A stretch of DNA of 64,000 nt, from the NCBI GenBank assembly GCA_002335605.1, contig BEDY01000001.1:372001-436000 (forward strand), written 5' to 3'. The first letter of the stretch is position 1; the number at the start of each line of letters is the position of its first letter. Shown one piece after another: positions 43,089 to 54,319 of this stretch. Source of the DNA: Prillingera fragicola (Eukaryota; Basidiomycota; Tremellomycetes; Trichosporonales; Trichosporonaceae). A program made the position numbers and the translations under genes. The notes under the pieces are model-generated. The model was not told where the DNA came from, made no database searches, and was given only the letters and a program-made list of their open reading frames with translations.

Positions 43089-43241
43089 CAAAAGCCATGA
43101 GGCCAATTTTCTAATGCCCAAACCTAATGCCCAACACGGTCAGCCAAACCCGCGTCACCAGGCACGGCTCGAGATTGACGTGCAGCCGTGGCATCCTCAT
43201 CTACTGAACACATTGTTCTTGTACCATCCTCTAGTAACACA

Positions 43242-44525
43242 ATGGTCCAGGTCACTGTTCAGGCAAAGGGCAAGCCCGCCATCAACCTCGACTTTTCTGG
43301 AAAGCATCCCCAGGATGTCACCATTGCAGACGTCAAGGCGGCCATCCAGGCAAAGTTCCCCAAGGTGCGCCTCAGCTTCGCGTAATCTCGCGCACCGTCT
43401 CGCGGCAGCACCCCCAACAGCTGCTGGGCAGTTCAGAAGCGCGGCTTGTTGATTCAGATTGCTGACAGTATATCAGTTTGTCCCCAACCGCCAGCGTATC
43501 ACCCTCCCCTCCACCGGCAAGGACAAGCCCCTTCCTTTGACCGATGAGAAGAAGTCGCTTGCCGACTACGGTGTCGGCGAGGCCGCTGTCCTTCGCCTCA
43601 AGGACCTCGGCTTCCAGGTTGGATACCGTCAGCTCTACATGTGGGAATACGTGAGTGCTCTCAGATCCACGTGGATCTTGAGCCGGGCGACTGACAATGT
43701 AGATCGGCCCCGTGTTCCTCAACCCCCTCTTCCTGTACCTCTCTAAGTACATCTACGGCCCATACACCCCTTCGGCCCTCCAGACGTAAGTTCTGTCCAC
43801 GCTGCTATTGCTTTTACTCATTCGACAGCACTGTGCGCAACCTGATCGTGTTTCACTTCATCAAGCGTGAGCTCGAGTCCATCTTCGTTCACAAGTTCTC
43901 GCGCCCCTCGGTCCCCCTCAGCTTTGTGTTCCGCAAGTGCGTAACTGCCGTCATTGACAATTGTACATCAGCTGACCATTTAGCTGTGCGTACTACTGGG
44001 GTATCACTGGTGGCCTCATCGGCCTCACCCTCTACCGCCCTGCCTACGGTCAGGTCGCTCTCGGAGACTCGATTCTCAACTCGTCAAAGTGGCTCAACTT
44101 CTGGACTGTGTTCATTGTTGTAAGTGCAATCGCCGAGTGCACAGTGCCGAGCTGACAGCCCAGATCAACGAGCTCCTCAACCTCAACACCCACCTCCACC
44201 AGGCTTCGATTCGCACCCCTCCTGGTGTTCCTCGCAAGTACCCCACTGGCTTTGGCTTCCAGTGGATCGTGTGCGCCAACTACTTCTTCGAGACCATGGG
44301 TGTCCTTGGCCTTGTTCTCATGACTGGCGGTGACATCGGCTGTGAGTGGACATCTTTGGCGGGGCGCAGGAGTGTTGAACTAACACCACAGCCATCGTCT
44401 ACCTCTCGATCGCCTCGTACTTCATGAGCATTTGGGCCATTGGCAAGTACAAGCGCTACAAGAAGGAGCAGGACCCCAAGGTCTTCCCCGGCAGGCGCTG
44501 GATCGTTTACCCTCCCTTCCTGTAA
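43242..44525 (+). CDS. TSC13: Very-long-chain enoyl-CoA reductase TSC13
   Basis: Predicted 311 residues from exons 43242-43364, 43477-43650, 43703-43785, 43829-43936, 43984-44119, 44164-44341 and 44392-44525. ER enzyme that reduces trans-2-enoyl-CoA in the last step of fatty-acid elongation for sphingolipids. A ubiquitin-like N-terminal domain (VTIADVKAAIQAKFPK, QRITLPSTGKDKPL) precedes about six membrane segments. Catalytic Lys/Tyr region and family motifs: VFLNPLFLYLSK, HFIKRELESIFVHKFSR, FRNCAYYWGITG, GFGFQWIVCANYFFETMG, and the C-terminal SYFMSIWAIGKYKRYKKE ... GRRWIVYPPFL. All splice junctions are canonical with introns of 43-112 nt. Confidence 0.95.
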
Positions 44526-44848
44526 GGGACGGTGCGTGAGCCACACGGCGGCCCGGTCACAAGTGTTCCCGGTTTGCGCTGTAACCGCTGCATTTAACAC
44601 TGCATCTCAAAGACAACAATAGAAAGATACTCCTCCTCCACTGAATGTTATGCATGTCTGTAGCAGCACTGTATGTCTGCAATGTTGGATGGCAATTGTC
44701 GCCGTCCTGACTATCTACTAAGCACTAAAAGTGGAGGTCTCGATTTGCCACCGCACATGTTCGAACAAACTCCTGCCGACTTGGTCTTCGCTCACTCACT
44801 CACTGTTTCTCGCTTAGGTCAGATTGTGGCTAGAGCGCCCACGCCATC
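44526..44848. other. Intergenic TSC13 to the CCDC130/Saf4 gene
   Basis: 323 bp: TSC13 3' flank and the promoter of the next gene. Nothing else seen. Confidence 0.6.
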
Positions 44849-45931
44849 ATGCAGGGGTTCAATCGGTAAGTCTAGCGACTTTGAAGACCCCAGGGCAAGT
44901 TGCACAACCAGAGCTCACACCGCAGGTACATTCCACCCGACTACGACCCAAAGCAACACTCAACGCTCAACGCGCGCGCCGGCAAGAAACATGCTCTCGG
45001 CAACCGCGCAAAGGACATTGACAAGGGTGTGCTCGTAGTCCGCTTTGAGCTTCCTTTTAACATCTGGTGCGGCACCTGCAACGTACGTCCCCACACCCTT
45101 CAACTCCTCGACACCACACTGACCAAGCAGAACCACATTGGCGCCGGTGTGCGGTACAACGCGCGCAAATCCAAAGTGGGCAACTACTACAGCACTCCCA
45201 TCTACGCGTTCAAATGCAAGTGCCACCTGTGCGACGGCTGGTTTGAGATCCGCACCGACCCCCAAAACTCGCGCTACGTCGTCCATGAAGGCGCGACGCA
45301 GAAGAATGAAGACTGGGATCCAGCCGAGAATGGCGGGTACGGGTCTTTCGACACTGAAGCGCCTTCCGCGGCGGATACGGCTGGTGTCGACCCGTTCGCG
45401 GACCTCGAGAAGGAGGAGACGCAGCAGTCTGCTGAGCGGGCCAAGAAGAGCCGGCTGACCGAGTTGGGCGACTCGAGTGCGCGGTTGAGTGCGGATCCCT
45501 ACGCCGTCTCGCGGGCGTTGAGGGATCGGTTCCGCGCCGAGAAACGCGTCGCGCTCGCAAAGCAGGCGCGGGACGGTGAGGTGCTGGACAAGTATGGCCT
45601 GCACGAGGGTGTCGAGCTGGGCGAGGAGGGGATGGAGGATGGAGGCAGCGAGAAGTGGGCTGCGGCGAGGGAGAATCGCGGCCTTGCGGTCGATGCCGAG
45701 GCCAAGACTGCCGATGTCGGCGAGCTGGGTGTGCGGATTCGCAAGAATACGGCAAAAAAGTATGATGTCTTTGATGCCGAGCCGACTACGCGCATTCGAC
45801 TCAGGCGTGCGCCGCCTGTGAGGGGGGCCGGAACAGAGAGCAAGGCGGAGGCCACCAAGCCCAGTGCGCCGCCGCCCCAGCCTGCGTTGGGGCTTGGAGG
45901 GCTCGCTGGCTATGGGAGCGACAGCGACTAG
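44849..45931 (+). CDS. SAF4: Splicing factor of the CCDC130 / Saf4 (CWC16) family
   Basis: Predicted 324 residues from exons 44849-44865 (17 nt), 44926-45082 and 45131-45931. N-terminal GFNRYIPPDYDPK, LNARAGKKHALGNRAKDIDKGVLVVRFELPFNIWCGTCNNHIGAGVRYNARKSKVGNYYSTPIYAFKCKCHLCDGWFEIRTDPQ is the zinc-binding CWC16 domain with the two CxxC pairs CGTC and CHLC; the presence of IPPDYDPK and YVVHEGA places it in the CCDC130/Saf4 branch rather than Yju2. YJU2-type factors act in the catalytic steps of splicing. The C-terminal half is charged and ends in GLGGLAGYGSDSD. The second intron (48 nt) is a multiple of three without a stop codon; it falls immediately after the first CxxC. Confidence 0.9.
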
Positions 45932-46314
45932 AAGCAATAATACATTGATTCGATGTGGACCGCGAGGGCCACGGATCGGCACATGGCCATCGGGCAACAC
46001 ATTCATCGAGATCGCGGCATTCGCGGCACAGCGACGCCTTGTCTTTCGGCACCTCGCCTATCCAGCAGCATTACCATTGTACCACACCACATTTGTTTGT
46101 ATGCACTACTATCTCATATACTGGTAGACACACTCTGAAGCTGACGCCTGGGGCACCATTGACGTGGGTTCACCTCGGAGGCCGACCCCCTTGCCGAGGC
46201 GACGCGCAAAAGCATGTCAACCCTAGCCGGCGCGCAATAGATTTAACGAGTAGTGACATTGGTTTGCTACAATACGAAAGCCGAGCACCCCAAGCACCCA
46301 GCAGTACAGTCAGT
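45932..46314. other. Intergenic between convergent CCDC130/Saf4 and OMA1 genes
   Basis: 383 bp of 3' flanks. No gene seen. Confidence 0.6.
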
Positions 46315-48568
46315 TCACGCAGCTCCCACTCCCCCACGCTGTTTCCTCCTATCATCCTCGCGTTCCAAGTCCCTCTGCGCTTTCTCCTCATCATACCGTC
46401 CCCACCGCTCCAGTTCCTCGGACATGGCAGTGATGCGCTCCTCGGGCGAAGGGTGGCTCGAGTACCACCACAGCTTGAACAGGTCCCACCACTTGCCGTC
46501 GTCTTCCCGCGTAGCAATCTCGTCTAGACTGGCAATGTTACCAGCAAACTGGTCGACGGCCGCGCGCGGGTCAAAGCCTGCGTGGGCTAGGAGGCGGAGA
46601 CCAGTGATGTCTGCTTCAAACTCGTGTTGGTTCTCGAATCCAATGTGGCCGTATCGTTTCGTCATTTCCTCGGTGGAGGTGCGACCGACGTTGGCTAGGG
46701 CGTCGTTGACGGCGGGGCCAAGGAAGACACTGATGTGTAAGCGACGTTGTGACCATTGCGAGGAGCGGGACTTACGTGAAGGGCCAGATGAAGGCGCGGA
46801 GCAGGTCAACTGAGAGGCCGAGGATAGACGGCCACAGGACTTGCTGGTGCGAGAGCGTCTCGAGGTGGTGTGAGAGAAGCAGGTGACCCATCTCGTGCGC
46901 GATGACCGTCGCTAGAAAGAGGGTCTGCTCATCCGTCGGCTGGGGCACCGGAGTGGGACGGCGGGTAGGCCCAAAGATGCTCTCCCAGATGCTCAATGGT
47001 GGTGGCGGGGGCTGGGTCGGAGGTGCACCGTGCGACAGAATGTCATCCAGTAGGCCGGTGAAGATGACGATTCCTCCAGCACCCTTGCCCCCAAAGCCGT
47101 ACGAGAATGCGTTCTTGTCGGGAGCCTCCATGAGCATGATGTTGTATGGCGGGCCGAGTTCAAAGTGCTCCTGTCCAGAGTCACGCTTCTCGCCCGGCAG
47201 TGCGGCGTGCAGCCGAGCAGAGACACGGGGTCGAGGTCGAAGAGGATACTCTGATGGCGGAGGATACAAGCCCTCTTGGCCAGGAGGCCTATCCGGCGCG
47301 CCACTTTCGATACGCTCCACCGCGGCAATGACCTCTGCTTCAAGGTGACGGAGGGTTGATTGCACCCACTGCCAACGCCAGTCGGTCAAAGGCAGAACAG
47401 GCGGAGCTGGCTTTTCCTCGGTCGTCAAAAGTGTTAGAACGCTCTTGAACCAGTTGGCGCCCTCCAGACTGGACGAGATCGTGTCCTCTTCCTCGGGGGT
47501 CAGGAGAATGAGACGCCATCGACCAGTAAATGGCACGCGTTCCAGACCTGACGCCCATACGCCTAGCAAGAGGAAGACAGGGAGGCCGACTAAGGCCGCG
47601 ACAATAAGACGCGCTTTCCAGAGTTGCTTCTTGAACAACCTCAGGCTGGCATAGTAGTGTCGAAGAGCGTGAACTTCCTCCTGCTCTCGAAGTGAAAGCT
47701 CGTGGAAGCTGCGTTCAGATGCTGGCGGGAGAGGAGGCAGAAAGAACGAGGTCTTGTGAATCTCGCTCTGGGTAGACCTAACCCACTTCTTGTACGCCGT
47801 TTCCTCATCCTCGCCGGGCTTCTCCCTGCGGCGACGCCAATGCTTTGGTAAAGGAACCGAGTATGCAACGCGGCCATCTGGCGCAAGAAGGCCGTCATCT
47901 GGTGTTTCAGGTGCGTGCACGAGATCAGCCGCCTGCTGCTTGGTGACGCGAATCCCATTCTCGCCCTCGCACCACATTTTCCAGAATTCCTCTGCATGCT
48001 CGGAAGCATAGGGTTTCCGCTTCTCCTTAGCCAACCATTGCACACCTTTCGCCAAGCGAAGTGTTGCCAGCGTGCCAAAGGGGAAGAAGGAGAAGAGGAC
48101 GCGGGAGATGCCGGTCGTAAGGGTTAGTAACGTCGTGCCCTGGAGTTGTCAACACCAAGCCAAGCCAAGCATAAGAGGACAGTGACTATCCTTGTAAACA
48201 CCTACCTTCAATAATCCAGCAAGAGCAGGAATCAACGGCAAAGCATCTCGCCGCGATGAAGCGTGGAAGTGTCGTACCGCCCCAAGAGTCGGTGAGAGGC
48301 GCTCAGCCGTGAAACGCCTCTCAGGTCGTGTGAACGCAGAGTGAGGTGCAACAGTGGCCGAGAGAAGCGGAGTGGTGGTCACAGGTTCATACCACCTGGC
48401 CTTGCCCTTGCCAGTGTAAGGGAGGAATGTAGGCTCCCAGACGTTAGCATGGGGCGCGAGGAAGGGAAGGGGGACGCGCGAACTGGACGACGCGGCAGCG
48501 TACGCAGCGCGTGATAAGGTGACGCGAGGCCGAGTTGGGCGTGAGGCAGCTCGCCAAGCTGAAATCAT
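46315..48568 (-). CDS. OMA1: Mitochondrial inner-membrane metalloprotease OMA1
   Basis: Predicted 713 residues from exons 48568-48206, 48139-46776 and 46729-46315. M48-family zinc protease that processes inner-membrane proteins under stress. A basic, Ser/Ala-rich presequence (WRAASRPTRPRVTLSRAAYAAAS). Membrane segment LIVAALVGLPVFLLLGVWASG before the catalytic part. Active site VIAHEMGHLLLSHH (HExxH at about 536) and the third zinc ligand in HEFEADITGLRLLAHAGFD; NAFSYGFGGKGAGGIVIFTGLL and SHPSPEERI are family blocks. It is longer than yeast Oma1 because of a roughly 300-residue N-terminal extension that carries WKMWCEGENG and EEVHALRHYYASLRLFKKQL. Both splice junctions keep the frame. Confidence 0.92.
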
Positions 48569-48846
48569 TGCAAGAAGGATAATGTGCTTGATCCAGTGGT
48601 GGCTATGGGTGCAGCATGGTGAGTGCACGAGGTACGTGGAGGTTTGGGCAATGGACAAGGTGAGAAACGACAAGCATGGTCGTATGCCTCGGCACCGGCA
48701 TCGGCATCGGTCCCTCGGGACAACAGAGCAGCTAGAGGCTACGTCACGTGTCCACCACGTGGGATTACGTACAGGGGATCGCATACTGATTTGTTTACAT
48801 TCCACAAATGTCAGGCACATCTGTTAGTAAACTTCGTAATCGGGCT

Positions 48847-48859
48847 TAATTGGATTAGC
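48847..48859. promoter_or_regulatory. Shared 13-mer TAATTGGATTAGC (copy 2, reverse of copy 1)
   Basis: Exact reverse complement of the element at 43076-43088; 279 bp upstream of the OMA1 ATG. It contains ATTGG, the reverse CCAAT box. Confidence 0.5.
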
Positions 48860-48875
48860 ATTTTGCAATACAACA

Positions 48876-48897
48876 TAATCCTAATTGATTAGGATTA
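48876..48897. repeat. 22-bp inverted repeat, TAATCCTAAT / TG / ATTAGGATTA
   Basis: Two perfect 10-bp arms around a 2-bp centre in the OMA1/GAR-gene divergent promoter. The TAAT and TAATTG cores are of the kind bound by homeodomain proteins, and the symmetry suggests a dimeric regulator. Regulatory role is inference. Confidence 0.6.
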
Positions 48898-49157
48898 AAT
48901 ATGCCCCCTGCCCCTGACGACGCTCAGCATGTGCGTACTGTAGATTCGAGCCTGTCCTCGCACTCCTGCTCTTTGGATTCACGCATCATCTTTCATCATC
49001 GGTCACACTCGTTTCCCTCTTGTCCATTCCTCCCACACACTTCTATTCGCTCGTAGTCTATACCCTTCCCACCGCTGTCGCTCATCCCAAGTGCATCGAC
49101 CACACCAAAGCTCTCTTCAGTAATGGTCTACTGGTGAACAATTCACACGACGACGGA

Positions 49158-52100
49158 ATGTCTGGGTCCGGACCAAACATCCAGCCTGGCGCTGTTGCGC
49201 AAGACTTGTCCTGGGAAGACCGCCAGGACTTGCTCGCATTCATCGACAAGCGTAATTGGTTCGAGGCAAAGCTCGAGGTGCGCACCACTGCTCCCAATGT
49301 CAATGCATATAGCTAACACCCTCCAGTCTCTCAAGGCCCTTGCGCCCGTGTATCCGTTCATGCACCCCGTGCTGGTGCCCGACCCACAAAGCACTGCCGG
49401 ATATGTTCGCGCCGGCGCGGGCGCGTCCCAGTGGAGGCTACCGGACAAGGCCCAGCTCGCAGCATGGGTCAACGAGCGCGTTGCGCTCGAGGACGAGGTG
49501 GAACGCTTCGACGACGGTGACATGGAGAGGATGAAACAAAAGACGCGACGTGAGTGTGACTCGCGTTAGGGCCGTTTCTGTCTGTGCACGATCACTGACT
49601 CTTTCCAGAGATGACGCGCGTGCCCCTTACGCAGCCTTCGACGGACCTGGTCGAGGTGACCTTGGACCTGATATTGCTCATTGATCAGTTGATTCAAGTT
49701 CTTCGTCAGCGCGGTGCCGTCCTGGAGATCACGTCCTTGCGCCTTCAGTGGGATGATCTGCGCTACGAAGTCAGCCGCGAGGCTGAGAGCGTCAAATCTG
49801 AGATCGACCATGTAGTCTGTGAGGCCCAAGCTTGGACACCAGGGGATGCAGCCCCGGAGCGTCGTGGTTCCATGACCAGGCACTCAGGTTCTGCGTTGAA
49901 TTCGCCAACCAAGAACGCGTCGTTGATGGACGCTGCCTCGGGGTGGTCTTCCTTGTCGGGCCAGGGAACGAACTCAACAAGCCAGGCCGCGCCGGGCTCA
50001 CCCACCAAATCATCCCCCGGGTCGCCCCACAAAGGTCGTGCTCCCAACCCTGCCCTTCACATGTCAATATTGCGGTCACAGCTTGTCGGACTGCAGACAC
50101 GGCACCGAAATTTTGCATTCACGTTGGTGAAGCGCAGCAGCTCGATTCTGGACCGAATGATCGACAAGGCTGGAAAGCTGAAGGGCTTGGGAGGCGTTGA
50201 TGGTCCCACATCTGACGACGAGGTTCAGCGTGGCGCAGTGCCTGAACCTCTTCTTGACTTGCAGGAGGCCATCGAGGCAACTGCAAAGGATATTGGGGCC
50301 CGCGTGACATGGTGCAGTGAGTTTGAGGCTCAGTGCCGTCAAGCTTTGAAGCACTACCAAGATTCGAACCACTCGAAGGAACTTGCCGAGGAGACGCTTT
50401 CGGAAATCGAGGACGCTCTTGAGGAACCAGCTTCGAGTGAGCGCCATGCTCAGCTGGCCAAGCTCTACGCTGAAGCGACTGCAAAGCTTCCTGCTGCGAT
50501 AGATGAGTCGTTCCCTCGCCCCTCTCACCCTGGATACCCAGCCAAGGACGAGCACAATGCCCAAATAATCGAGGCCTTGGAAACCACATACTCCGAGGCC
50601 AAATTGAGGCTGGACGTTGCAGCAAAGGCCCTGTCTTTTTATGCCTCGTTACTCAAGGCTCGGGAATCGTTGCAGGCACAGCATGGACGTGTGGAAGCCC
50701 TTCGACACCAGCTCAGTGAGGCAGTGGTAAGCCTTGAAAAGGGTTCAGCGCAAGCGCCTCGGCCCTCCCTCGACAAAGTTGCTCACAGTGGTGAGCACCA
50801 CAGCCGGTGGATGCAGAGCGTCCCCGAGTGGTTGCGCAACGGTGACGAGCTGGTGCGGTCTGCCACGGACACACAGCAGTCTACCACTCTTGCCGTCATG
50901 CAGTATCGCAAGGCTCTTCTGGGCGCGCCGATGGCCGTCAAGCCATTCTGCCCTTCTAACGGTGTTCCGGACGATCTTGGGCATGTCGTCGATGACAGCG
51001 CCAACGATCTCATTACACTTGCCAGACGTTGTGCTGAGCTCATCCACCGCACACGCCTTGACGCTGAGGCACTGCCGCTCGTCGTCTGCCTCCATCAGGA
51101 CACGACCGAGATTGCGACCGACGCAGCCAACTTGCGCCGCGCGCTTGTGGAAGCAGCAAACGATGCGTCGTGGACCTCATCCCGCCTGCCTTCGGCACTC
51201 CCAACCGACCTGAACAGGCAGCTCGACAAGATCGCCGATCGAGCGGACGATGCCGAGGGCGATCTCTCCACTCTCAAGAACTTGCTTGGATCCTCTGCCA
51301 ACATTGCGACACCCATCTCCAACAAGGTGTCCAAGAACTACAAGCTCATTGATTCGGCACGGCGCGAGCTCGCCATCTTCGCCCGCGTGGCTCAGCAGGC
51401 CGAAACGGTTCGTTCGATCCAGACCGAGGTCCAGCAGCTTTTGTCCTCCATTGACTCGGCACGTGAGGGTGTCTCCACCTCTGAGCACCACGCGGTGTCC
51501 CGACAGGTCGCAGCCCTGAAGAGCAAGGTGGCCGACTGGAACGATAATCTCGTACGCCGCGTAACATTTGTGTCTGACCAGCCGACCCCAGCCTTCGCGA
51601 ATGGACAGTTTGCAGGCACTGCAGAGCCTCACTCATCCGATGGGCCACTCACGCCTCCCCTCACGCCCACTGGCATGCAATCCGCTTCGGAAAATCGCTC
51701 CACGCTGCCAGACCTTGAGGAACTGGATGGGCGCGTCCGCGGTGAGGTTAATCGCCAGTCTGCGCGAGTGTCCTCGGCTCTTGGACACCTGATCTCAACA
51801 GCTGAGACGAACTCGTTCGCCGCTTGGGCGGAACCGGTTACCGCTGCTACCGACTCCTTGACTGGTGCTGTGACTACACTTGGCAATGCTCTGGCCGGGC
51901 TCTCAGCTCAACTGGAACGCGCGCGTGGCGCGCCAGAGGTTGCGGTGCTGCAGCTTGCACAGGACGCTCAGTGCGCTGGATCGACGACACTGCCAGAGCC
52001 ACTTAAGAATGTCCGGTCGCTCATCACCCGCCTCAACCAGGCTCTTGGCGCTGAAACAGGCCACATCGACATGCACCGCGCGGCCGACGTCTTCTCGAAT

Positions 52101-54319
52101 GCCGACGGAGCCCGCGAGGCCGCTTTGGCGCGCGAGAGTGAGGCAGAACAGTGGCACAGGGACGTTGACCAGCTTATTGCTGATGCTTCGGCCCGTGCCC
52201 AGGAGGCAAGAGTCGCTGAGGCTGAGGCTGAGGCTACCAGAGCCTTGCAGATCGAGGCTGCTGCCGCCAAGGCAACTGTCGAGGCCAGGGCCAAAGCTGA
52301 CGTCGCTGCCGCCCAAGCAGGCGAAGCTGTCAAGGCGGCCAAAACACCGGCTAAGGCAGCTCCAGCCGCGCCCCAAACACCAAAAGCGCCACCCAAGACG
52401 CCGTCGCGCAAGGTCAACTCCGACATCAAATCGCTGAACGCCAAGCTCGACGCGCTCGAGCTGGAAAACATTGTACGCCCATCACCGGTCGTACTGAAAA
52501 CGACACCAAAACACCGTCGCCTCCCCACCTCCGATGTGGCGAAGAAGCTCGCCTCGTCGTTCCAGTCCATCTCGAGTAAGACCCGCACTCTGGCGAAGAA
52601 CGAGCCGGCCACACCCGAGGTCGACAGGCTACTTGAGAAGGTCCGGCGCCACGGTGCGCTCGTGCCCGAGCTCGACTCTCTGGCTGTTGTCTCTGACGCG
52701 GCCGCTGTGTGCGATAAGAAGCTTAGCAACTTTTTGGACGCAATTGATGCTGGCGGCGGATCCAAGGCGACCGAGCTAGCTGAGCGCGATGCCGAGCTGG
52801 CTGTCGAAGCGCTCAAGCAGGCTACCGAGCCTCACCTCTCAGACACGCGTGTTGCATCTGAGCGCAAGCGGATCACTAGAGCTTGGAAGGAGCTGCGCAG
52901 TCTAGCTGAAGAGGAGGAAACGACGCCCAGTGAGGCTGGGTCCTTGGCCATCTCTCTCGCTGGGTCACTTACACCATCTCTCACTTCGGCACATGGGTCA
53001 GTGGCTGGCTCGGCGCGTGGCCTGGAGGACACGCCGCTGTCCAAGAAGACCATGCGGCGCGTACCATCCCACAAGACATTGCATGGCGGCATGCGTGTCA
53101 GCTCCCTGCCTATGGAGAAGGCGACAGACAAAGCGACTGAGAAGCCTCTGGAGAAGGTCAAGTCGCCTGCTCCTCAGACACCTCGCGCGCGCGCTACATC
53201 TGACAAGCCGGCCAAGGTCCTCACAGAGGGCCGCCCTTCACGCGGCAGGCCGTCCCTCGACTCGATGTTCACTCCACCACCACCACAGCGTAACCGTACT
53301 CGCTCAAGCTTCGCGCCAGCGACGGCCGGACAGGCCGGCAAGGCATTTGTGCCGACTGTGCCACAGCCTTTCAGCTTTCTCACGCGTTCATCGTCCAGCT
53401 CTGCTATCCAGGAGCTACAGACACCAACCCGACCTTCGACCTCGACCTCGCGTCCGATGCGTCCTCGTCTGAGTGCGCCTCCTATGACGCCATCGGACAA
53501 GCCGGAGAGGCAGCTCGAGACGGAGGCTACACCCGCCACACGGAGCAGATTGGATGTGGCGGTCCAGCATGTTCTCACATCATTGGATGTGAGTCTAAAG
53601 GCTTACTACAACTTGCGAGCTGACATGACTAGGTCAACGTGCCTATCGTTCCCGCATCAAGCGAATCTACGGAAAACTGGAAGGACGAGTCGGGCCGTTA
53701 TTGGATTGGAACTGGGAGTCGCGCGCGCTTGTGCTTCTGTCGCATCCTTCGATCCCGCACTGTAATGGTGCGCGTCGGTGGCGGATGGGTGGAGCTGTCG
53801 CGCTACCTTCTGGAACGCTTTGCGGACGCTCTAGAGCCTCCAATGTCCCCCGAGATGACAGCTGCCGATAGGAGTCGTGCCCTCACCCTGTCGCCTGAAT
53901 GGCGTTCTGTGCCGCAGGCCATTACGAGTGCGACGCTCGCTGCTTCGACGGCACTGTCCGCCTCTCGCAGCAGCCTCGCTAGTCTTGCCGAAGGTCCCAT
54001 GCCGCCACGCACGCCCCGTACCCCGCGTGCGTCGCTCCCTTCATTCTCGGCGCCGCCAATGCCCGAGACTGCGGACCCTTCGACGCCGGCGGCGCAGCGC
54101 GTCGTCAGCCTCCCTCTCTCGGCGTCGGTCATAAGCCCCGAGGCCGCCAGCCATGCCAGTCCTGGCTCGCCGTATTCTGGGTCGCCTGGTGCCGGTAGCC
54201 CCCTCGTCCCCGTGCAGTTCATCCGTAAGGCGAGCGAGAGTCCAAGCATGCGTGACAAGGAGCGCGAGCGCATTCGCTCCCGACCTAGTCTGCTGCGCGA
54301 TAACAGCGCTCCAGCTTAG
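49158..54319 (+). CDS. Large coiled-coil protein with C-terminal GAS2-related (GAR) domain
   Basis: Predicted 1669 residues from exons 49158-49277, 49327-49549, 49609-53588 and 53633-54319. The body is a series of helical, Ala/Glu-rich stretches (for example ESLQAQHGRVEALRHQLSEA, AEAEATRALQIEAAAAKATV) of spectrin-like character with Ser/Pro-rich linkers (SALNSPTKNASLMDAAS; TPARATSDKPAK-like region about 1320-1440). Near residue 1490, RLCFCRILRSRTVMVRVGGGWVELSRYLLERF matches the GAS2-related domain, which binds microtubules. The N-terminal region (PSTDLVEVTLDLILLIDQLIQVL) is compatible with fungal Kar9-type cortical and spindle-positioning proteins, but this is by eye. The tail is Ser/Pro rich with TPRTPR and SPGSP motifs, typical of CDK target sites. 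Confidence 0.75.

Larger units (their letters stand above)
48569..49157. other. Divergent region between OMA1 and the GAR-domain gene
   Basis: 589 bp. AT-rich in the middle (48820-48900), where the shared 13-mer (48847-48859) and a 22-bp inverted repeat (48876-48897) lie. A CT-rich leader (48950-49080) precedes the plus-strand gene. Confidence 0.6.

Noticed and set aside
44960..46006. 348-residue minus-strand frame
   Set aside because: Antisense of the CCDC130/Saf4 exons; Leu/Arg/Pro-biased and without conserved blocks.
51968..52816. 282-residue minus-strand frame rich in Ala/Ser
   Set aside because: Antisense of the helical Ala/Glu region of the GAR-domain gene.
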